Shown here in pieces: positions 5,439 to 10,318 of a stretch of 10,318 nucleotides of DNA (positions within the stretch are counted from its first letter, which is position 1; every line of letters begins with the position of its first letter). The notes under the pieces were generated by a model. The model saw nothing but the letters and a program-made list of their open reading frames with translations. It was not told the DNA's origin and made no database searches. Origin of the DNA: Anaerolineales bacterium Chloro_02 (GTDB lineage Bacteria > Chloroflexota > Anaerolineae > Anaerolineales > Anaerolineaceae); contig LUZV01000163.1 of assembly GCA_001603765.1 (NCBI GenBank), positions 1-10,318 on the forward strand, given 5' to 3'. A program made the translations under genes and the position numbers.

Positions 5439-8367
5439 TGGTATAACCTTCATGTTTAAGTTTTAAAGCATGCCAAACCCGTTCGGGTGTGAGAGGGTTG
5501 TCGAGCACATTCGCGCCGCAGGCGTCCAACACCGCATTCCCAATCGCCGGCGCGGCGCCGTCAAGCGGAATTTCAGCTACCGCTTTGGCTCCGTAAGGTC
5601 CGGTTTCTTCGTAGGTTTCCACAAATATCGAACGAATCTCAGGCATTTCATCCGCACGGAAGATATGGTAATCAACCAAATCTCTTTCGCGCGGTTGTCC
5701 TTCGGCATCATAAATCATCTCTTCGCTAACACCGTATCCCAAAGCCTGAGCAATACCGCCTTCGATCTGACCCGACGCGGCAACCGGGTTAATAATCACA
5801 CCAGAGTCGACCGCCATCACCAGCTCTTCAACCTTAACCTGTCCGGTTTCAATGTCTACCAATACAGTCGCAAACTGAGCAGCGAAAGGCGGCGGACATT
5901 TGGGTGAGACATAAGAAGCGGTTGCCATAATTTGTTCCTGATTGCGCCAATGCAGCGAATCCAAAGCAATTTCAGCCATACTAATCTGAGAGCCAGAGGG
6001 CGCTACCGCATGACGATCTTTTAACTCAACCTTTTCAGCAGGCACAACCTCGCCTCGTGCTTCAAATATCTGGGCAGCGCGCTCTCTTATCCTCTGCGCG
6101 ACTTCTTTCGCGGCTTTCAAAACCGCGGTCCCCGAAATATAGGTTGTTGAAGAGGCATAAGCTCCAACATCAAACGGGGTTGTGTCGGTATCAGAAGATG
6201 TAACGATAATATCTTCCAACTCAACGCCTAAAGTTTCAGCAGCAATTTGCCCTAAGGCAGTGTCGCTGCCAGTTCCAAGGTCAGTCGCGCCAACTAAAAG
6301 ATTAAAGCTTCCGTCGTCGTTGATTTTCAAACTCGCTCCGCCCATATCCAGATTAGGGATCGCGGTGCCTTGCATTACTGTCGCGATGCCGATACCCCGC
6401 CTCAGATGAGGTTTGCCCGCAACGGAATGCCATGCCTCATTACCAAACTTCTCATCCCAACCAATCGCCCGTTTTCCCTCGGCGACAGCCTGCTCAAGAC
6501 CAACGGTCTGGATGACTTCGGGCACTGGTTCGCGCCCCTCGTTCCAAGCAGTGCTGAATGGTTGGTACTCTCCAGGGCGTAAAGCGTTCTTCAGGCGAAA
6601 AACGATCGGATCAATTCCCAATTCGCGCGCTATGAACTCAAAGTGTCTGTCCAGAGGCCAATATCCCTGAGGGACACCATAGCCCCGATACGCGCCGGAT
6701 GGCGGGGTGTTTGTGTACACAATATCCGCATAGAAACGGATATTTGGATGCTTGCGATATTCACCATCACCCACGTAAAGCCCCATGGACTTTTGTCCGG
6801 TGTTGCCGGTAACAGTCAGCGCGTGGCAGCCATAGGCGCCAGTGTCCGAGAGCGCAGTCATCTGGTTAGCCGTCATGGTTCCATCCAATTTCACCCCGGT
6901 TTTCATGCGGATGCGCATTGGGTGTCTCGCCCGGGAAGCGATAAATTCCTCTTCCCTGGTCATCTCATAAAGTACTGGTCTCCCGGTAGCAATCGTGAGG
7001 TGTGCTGCAACATCCTCGATCAAGACTTCTTGCTTATTGCCAAATCCACCGCCGATACGCGGTTTAATCACGCGGATGCGCTTCACAGGAAGGCCCAGCA
7101 CAGGCGCCATCTGCCGACGAACATGGAAAGGCACTTGTGTGCTGGTGCGAATCACCAGCCTGTCGTCCTCGTCCCAATATGTTAGGGTCACGTGCGGCTC
7201 GATATGAACCTGCTGCACCTTTGGAACCACATATTCCTGTTCAAAAATTCGATCTGCCTCGGCAAAACCCTTCTCAACATCGCCAATATCAATTCTGATT
7301 TTCGCCGCCAGGTTCTGTGAGGGGTCAGAATCCGCGAAATTGACATATTCTGCTTCATCATGAATGCGGATCGCGCCTGGTTTCATCGCGTCTCTCGGGT
7401 CAACGATCACCGGTAGTAATTCATAGGTCACGTCAATCAAACCAAGAGCTTTTTCAGCGATCTCTGCCGTATCGGCTGCCACAAATGCCACCCGATCACC
7501 AACGAAGCGGACCTTATTATCCAGTGAGAACATGTCCAGCGGTCCCGGGATTGGGTCTGACTGCCCCGCGGTGGAATAAACAACACGAGGTAAATCTTCC
7601 CAGGTTAATACGGCTGCCACTCCAGGCAATGCCCTTGCTTTGGATGCATCGATGCTCACAATTCTCGCGTGAGCGTGCGGCGACCTCAACACCTTGGCTG
7701 TCAGCGTCCCGGGGAGCTGAAGATCAGCCGTAAATGCCGGCTTACCAAGGGTTAGCTTAGCCGCGTCTACCTTTACTTCAGATTTCCCAATGGTGACTGT
7801 CTCAGGGATAGAATCCACCTCCACCATGTCGGGTTCAAACTCTGAAATATTCGCGCCAATCTCGGCTGTCTCATGTTCACTACGCCGAATTTCTTCCGCG
7901 GCTTTAAGAACCGCCTGAACAGGTTTAACATACGCCGTGCATCGGCACAGCACACCTGAAAGCGCTTCCCTCACTTCAGCTTCACTTGGCTCAGGATTCT
8001 GCCTTAAAAGAGCTTTGGCAGCTAAAATCATCGCGGGGGTGCAGTACCCACATTGGACAGAACCGCTTTCGATGAAAGCTTTCTGGATAGGATCATAGCC
8101 CTCAGTTTGCTTCCAGCCTTGTTGGGGATGTTCGCCAAAATGTTCAACCGTTTCCAGGTTATGCCCTTGTGCCTGAAATGCCAGGAACATACAGGCATTA
8201 ACGGGTTTCCCATCCATCAAGACCGTACAGGCTCCACATTCCCCACGCACACAGCCGCCGGATTTTACACTCAGCAACCCCAGCCGTCTTAGAACGCTCA
8301 GCAGGCTTTCACCCGCAGCGCAGTCGGTTTCATAGGTTTTGTCATTAATCAGAAGGTACAGTTTCAT
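5425..8367 (-). CDS. Molybdenum hydroxylase subunit: [2Fe-2S] domain fused to molybdopterin-binding domain
   Basis: This 980-residue fusion begins with the two [2Fe-2S] domains of the xanthine oxidase family. The plant-ferredoxin-type cluster has Cys39, 44, 47 and 59 (GGCVRGECGACTVL). The second, helical cluster has Cys106, 109, 141 and 143 (QCGYCTP, LCRCTAY). From about residue 190 comes the Mo/MCD cofactor part: STQ (409-411), GGGFGNKQE (439-447), GAYRGYGVPQ (558-567), GATDLGTGSDT (693-703) and the C-terminal GAKAVAEIP with the likely catalytic Glu932. No signal peptide is seen, so it is probably cytoplasmic. It should hydroxylate a (hetero)aromatic or aldehyde substrate using water. By hand alignment with bovine xanthine oxidase, Glu802 becomes Gln446, Arg880 becomes Met528 or Gly529, and Phe914 becomes Tyr563, so xanthine is an unlikely substrate. 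The ATG at 8367 overlaps the preceding stop (ATGA) and has AAGGAGG four bases upstream; the upstream in-frame extension to 8463 lacks this support. Confidence 0.93.
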   Translation of the reverse strand: MKLYLLINDKTYETDCAAGESLLSVLRRLGLLSVKSGGCVRGECGACTVLMDGKPVNACMFLAFQAQGHNLETVEHFGEHPQQGWKQTEGYDPIQKAFIESGSVQCGYCTPAMILAAKALLRQNPEPSEAEVREALSGVLCRCTAYVKPVQAVLKAAEEIRRSEHETAEIGANISEFEPDMVEVDSIPETVTIGKSEVKVDAAKLTLGKPAFTADLQLPGTLTAKVLRSPHAHARIVSIDASKARALPGVAAVLTWEDLPRVVYSTAGQSDPIPGPLDMFSLDNKVRFVGDRVAFVAADTAEIAEKALGLIDVTYELLPVIVDPRDAMKPGAIRIHDEAEYVNFADSDPSQNLAAKIRIDIGDVEKGFAEADRIFEQEYVVPKVQQVHIEPHVTLTYWDEDDRLVIRTSTQVPFHVRRQMAPVLGLPVKRIRVIKPRIGGGFGNKQEVLIEDVAAHLTIATGRPVLYEMTREEEFIASRARHPMRIRMKTGVKLDGTMTANQMTALSDTGAYGCHALTVTGNTGQKSMGLYVGDGEYRKHPNIRFYADIVYTNTPPSGAYRGYGVPQGYWPLDRHFEFIARELGIDPIVFRLKNALRPGEYQPFSTAWNEGREPVPEVIQTVGLEQAVAEGKRAIGWDEKFGNEAWHSVAGKPHLRRGIGIATVMQGTAIPNLDMGGASLKINDDGSFNLLVGATDLGTGSDTALGQIAAETLGVELEDIIVTSSDTDTTPFDVGAYASSTTYISGTAVLKAAKEVAQRIRERAAQIFEARGEVVPAEKVELKDRHAVAPSGSQISMAEIALDSLHWRNQEQIMATASYVSPKCPPPFAAQFATVLVDIETGQVKVEELVMAVDSGVIINPVAASGQIEGGIAQALGYGVSEEMIYDAEGQPRERDLVDYHIFRADEMPEIRSIFVETYEETGPYGAKAVAEIPLDGAAPAIGNAVLDACGANVLDNPLTPERVWHALKLKHEGYTNGKA
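5447..5451 (-). promoter_or_regulatory. Weak ribosome binding site for the pyrophosphatase
   Basis: GAAGG lies eight bases before the ATG at 5438 and overlaps the alternative upstream ATG at 5453. The upstream ATG has only an A/T-rich stretch (ttaaac) before it, so 5438 is the better start. The site lies within the end of the FeS-Mo coding sequence, which suggests translational coupling. Confidence 0.5.
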
Positions 8368-9140
8368 GCTTCCTCCTTGGTGTTTGTTTCTTTCCAGAGT
8401 TTTTGAAGACAGCGCGAGAGCAATACGGCAGCAGCTTCCTGCCGATATTCTGCCCCAGCCCATGCATCCTCAGCACCTCGGTAAAGGTTCCTGATTGTGG
8501 TTTCTCCGTCGTCATCGCCGTAGAAAATGTCAAACTCAGCCCACATCCCTTCTAGACCGCCGCAGGCTACGTGGATTCTTGAATCAGAGCGCTTAGAAGC
8601 AGCCACTGCCACAACCGGTTGATCTTTGGGGCTCCTGCCAACAGCGGCGAAAGCGAGTGAAACAGGGTTCTGGATCTGCATTTCTTCGATAAAGCTCCCT
8701 GAAAGTTTCTTTTTTAGGTCCAGCGAAAAGGTTTCTGGGTTATCCTCTCCGGCAAGCCGATAGCTGGCTTCGAGAGCGTTCAGACAAAGTTGCATTGAGG
8801 AACGCCCGTTGCTGGATTTAACGTAATTGGTCAGGCTTAAACTATTCCGTAGATTGATCCCAGCTTCAATTGATATCGCTTCTTGTAAATCAGCGCTCTC
8901 CAACGCGTCTCCAAGCTGCTGCAGGTTAACCAAACCGCCAAACAGGGTCATATCGTCCATGCAGACCACCTGGTCAAACTCAAGGTCCTGCAGATCAATC
9001 AAAATCGCCACCCCTTCACGGACTTTTGGGTGGTAATCGCCACCTGCCAGATACATAATCCGACCAGAATAGTCTTTCTGCAAGTCGTTCAGTTCATCCC
9101 AATTAATTGGGCGAGCGTAAGTTAATTCATTTTCATTCAT
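8364..9140 (-). CDS. Diverged FAD-subunit-like protein of a molybdenum hydroxylase (CoxM/XdhB-like)
   Basis: This 258-residue protein follows the layout of FAD-binding (PCMH-type) subunits such as CoxM but is diverged and a little short (usually about 280-290). An N-terminal YARPINWDEL leads to LAGGDYHP (31-38), matching the canonical AGGTDL loop. FGGLVNLQQL (67-76) matches the GA-(L/V)-T-H-ndv loop. The second FAD loop, normally RNRATxGGN followed by an Asp, reads LRNSLSLTNYVKSSNGRSS (97-115), with the glycines and aspartate replaced. The C-terminal segment RGAEDAWAGAEYRQEAAAVLLSRCL (split here: RGAEDAWAGAEYRQ then EAAAVLLSRCL) matches the CO-dehydrogenase flavoprotein C-terminal domain. It would be the third partner of the FeS-Mo fusion encoded just downstream, with which it shares an ATGA overlap. 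Whether it still binds FAD is uncertain. Start: ATG at 9140, behind GGGAGGTG with 7 bases of spacing. Confidence 0.8.
   Translation of the reverse strand: MNENELTYARPINWDELNDLQKDYSGRIMYLAGGDYHPKVREGVAILIDLQDLEFDQVVCMDDMTLFGGLVNLQQLGDALESADLQEAISIEAGINLRNSLSLTNYVKSSNGRSSMQLCLNALEASYRLAGEDNPETFSLDLKKKLSGSFIEEMQIQNPVSLAFAAVGRSPKDQPVVAVAASKRSDSRIHVACGGLEGMWAEFDIFYGDDDGETTIRNLYRGAEDAWAGAEYRQEAAAVLLSRCLQKLWKETNTKEEA
8372..8378 (-). promoter_or_regulatory. Ribosome binding site fixing the FeS-Mo fusion start
   Basis: AAGGAGG sits four bases before the ATG at 8367, inside the last codons of the FAD-like gene. With the ATGA stop/start overlap it favours the 8367 start over the longer in-frame opening at 8463, whose extra residues (beginning MGWGRISAGS) resemble no [2Fe-2S] N-terminus. 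Confidence 0.8.
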
Positions 9141-9597
9141 CTGGATACACCTCCCAACCCGACATTTTCGGGTCTATACCGTTAGTAAAATCATCCGCAA
9201 TTTCCATAAAATATGCAACCGCCTCAGCCAGGACTTCACCGGCATGATTTCGAATCTCGCTGCAAGTTTCGGAGACATTCCCACGTTTTTTGAGCAATCG
9301 ACCGGTAATTTCCAAAGGCTGATCCGTAGGCACAGGCTGTCTGTATTTTACAGTCAATTGTGTAGTGACCGCGAAACGATTCGGTTCATCTCCTGTCACA
9401 GCCCTGCACGCGGCTTCATCCAACATTGCTACAATATTACCGCCATGCACCATGCCAGGATATCCCGCATAAGGTTCCGGGACAATGATATTCGAAATTA
9501 CGACACCGTCGTCCCGCAAGTAGAAAACCATTCGTAATGACACCGGGTTTTCTCTGCCGCACACATAACATGTGCGGCTGCTAGGTAATTTTTGCAT
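9133..9597 (-). CDS. PaaI-like hotdog-fold acyl-CoA thioesterase
   Basis: This 154-residue protein has the usual length and layout of the PaaI/YigI/THEM4-like hotdog thioesterases. An N-terminal CYVCGRENP segment (Cys10, Cys13) is common in this subgroup. The catalytic loop and helix read GYPGMVHGGNIVAMLDEA, with HGG at residues 51-53 and the acidic pair Asp60-Glu61 on the hotdog helix. The strand VTTQLTVKYRQPVP follows, where substrate and CoA normally bind. Such enzymes hydrolyse acyl- or aryl-CoA thioesters in the cytoplasm. The ATG at 9597 is preceded by AGGAGA and overlaps the stop of the LLM gene by one base. The 3' end overlaps the next gene by 8 bases. No signal peptide or membrane segment is seen. 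Its presence suggests a CoA-bound intermediate, or clearance of a dead-end CoA ester, in the pathway served by the operon; that is inference. Confidence 0.88.
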   Translation of the reverse strand: MQKLPSSRTCYVCGRENPVSLRMVFYLRDDGVVISNIIVPEPYAGYPGMVHGGNIVAMLDEAACRAVTGDEPNRFAVTTQLTVKYRQPVPTDQPLEITGRLLKKRGNVSETCSEIRNHAGEVLAEAVAYFMEIADDFTNGIDPKMSGWEVYPDE

Positions 9598-10318
9598 TAA
9601 TCTCCTGATGCAAATGTATCAATTAACAGTTTAGTGTTACCGCCCACACCATAAAGGATCGGCGTGGTACAACCGTGATCAATATACTCCTGAACCTTCG
9701 ACTTTGCCTCAGCCGGCGTTCCGCTGGCAGTAATGCGGTGGATCAGATCTTCAGGTACGAGATGCTTAGCGGCTTGAATTTGATCATGGGTGGCAGGCCA
9801 TCCGAGGATCGCCTGTATCTTTTCGACAATATCCATCGAAACGCCAGAGGCTTTAGCAATGTGTGGCTGCTGCGCCAGATATTGGGTTAGAAGTTCGCGA
9901 GTACTGTCAATGGCGACATCGTGATCTTCGTCCACTGAGCAGACAATCAATTGAGGACGATCGAAATCTTCCAGTTTCCTTCCGGATTCCTTCAATCCCT
10001 TTTCCAGCTGTTCGATCGCTTCGTCGTTGTATTCAACTGGAACGCAATAATTCATGACAATTCCATCAGCTATGCGCCCAGTCATTTCAATCATTTTTCC
10101 ACCGGTGGCTCCGATATAAATCGGAACATGTCGAGGCTCCCGCCGGCCATGAACAACATCCAGCTCAATACCGTTCACCTGAACAAATTCACCTTCAAAG
10201 GTTACGCGTTCCATATTCAGCAGGCGCCGTAAAACCGTGATGGTCTCTTCCATAGCTTTTAGGGGTTTGCTGCGGTCGATGCCCACATTTTTTGCCAGCG
10301 GATCCCACCATGCGCCAA
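9597..10318 (-). CDS. LLM-class (F420-type) flavin/deazaflavin-dependent oxidoreductase, 5'-truncated by the window
   Basis: The C-terminal 239 residues of a luciferase-like monooxygenase fold protein are visible. The frame stays open to the window edge, so the true start lies beyond it. A GTG at 10286 is not the start, because the family-typical segment [17 protein letters not shown] continues upstream through it. Also typical of the methylenetetrahydromethanopterin-reductase-like F420 subgroup are [12 protein letters not shown] followed by IADGIVMNY. Family members are usually about 320-350 residues, so roughly 100 N-terminal residues are missing. Known members transfer hydride between coenzyme F420 (or FMN) and small organic substrates in the cytoplasm; the substrate cannot be read from the sequence. 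The stop overlaps the next start by one base (TAATG), so the two genes are probably translationally coupled. Family assignment is secure; F420 rather than FMN is inference. Confidence 0.85.
   Translation of the reverse strand, partial: GAWWDPLAKNVGIDRSKPLKAMEETITVLRRLLNMERVTFEGEFVQVNGIELDVVHGRREPRHVPIYIGATGGKMIEMTGRIADGIVMNYCVPVEYNDEAIEQLEKGLKESGRKLEDFDRPQLIVCSVDEDHDVAIDSTRELLTQYLAQQPHIAKASGVSMDIVEKIQAILGWPATHDQIQAAKHLVPEDLIHRITASGTPAEAKSKVQEYIDHGCTTPILYGVGGNTKLLIDTFASGD

Noticed and set aside
6643..7185. Plus-strand open frame of 180 codons.
   Set aside because: It is antisense to the conserved Mo domain of the FeS-Mo fusion, with no domain and no ribosome binding site noticed; it is a shadow of the codon bias on the other strand.
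5425..8367. Canonical xanthine dehydrogenase (XdhAB) naming.
   Set aside because: The active-site residues that define purine specificity are not conserved in the hand alignment, so a substrate-specific name is not justified.
8368..8463. N-terminal extension of 32 residues on the FeS-Mo fusion.
   Set aside because: It would overlap the FAD-like gene by 100 bases, has no family similarity, and is outcompeted by the AAGGAGG-supported ATG at 8367.
9098..9111. Perfect 14-base palindrome CCCAATTAATTGGG shortly after the start of the FAD-like gene, operator-like in appearance.
   Set aside because: It lies wholly inside coding sequence, specifying PINW. One perfect 14-base palindrome is expected by chance in a window this size, and there is no promoter beside it.

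Overview
The whole window reads as part of one polycistronic operon on the minus strand. It holds eight genes, two of them cut by the window edges, with almost no non-coding sequence: the largest gap between genes is about 20 bases. In transcription order (high to low coordinates) the genes are: the C-terminal part of an F420-type luciferase-like (LLM) oxidoreductase; a PaaI-like hotdog thioesterase; a diverged FAD-subunit-like protein of the molybdenum hydroxylase family; a large [2Fe-2S]+molybdopterin fusion subunit; a CBS-domain family II inorganic pyrophosphatase; an XdhC/CoxI maturation factor; a FAD+[2Fe-2S] fusion subunit; and a stand-alone molybdopterin subunit that runs off the left edge.

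The operon therefore encodes parts for two different molybdenum hydroxylases (xanthine dehydrogenase/aldehyde oxidase family) built with opposite fusions. Enzyme A is FAD-like / FeS-Mo. Enzyme B is FAD-FeS / Mo. One XdhC gene lies between the two sets and could load sulfurated Mo cofactor into one or both. By hand alignment to bovine xanthine oxidase, neither Mo subunit has the purine-site arginine (bovine Arg880). Enzyme A also has Gln where bovine Glu802 sits and Tyr for Phe914. The substrates are therefore probably not simply xanthine, although automated annotation would say 'xanthine dehydrogenase'. The FAD-like subunit of enzyme A has lost much of its second FAD-binding loop.

The neighbours hint at a catabolic route for a heterocyclic or CoA-linked compound: a thioesterase, a flavin/F420 oxidoreductase and a regulated pyrophosphatase. 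No ring-opening enzyme, transporter or regulator is in view, so the pathway cannot be named. The organism is probably an anaerobic or facultative bacterium with mid-range GC and strong AGGAGG-type ribosome binding sites. An F420-type enzyme beside fused molybdenum hydroxylases would suit Chloroflexota (Anaerolineae-like) or a deep Firmicutes lineage, but this is a weak inference.

I see no RNA genes, mobile elements, CRISPR arrays, terminators or promoters. All long plus-strand open frames lie antisense to well-supported genes and were discarded.
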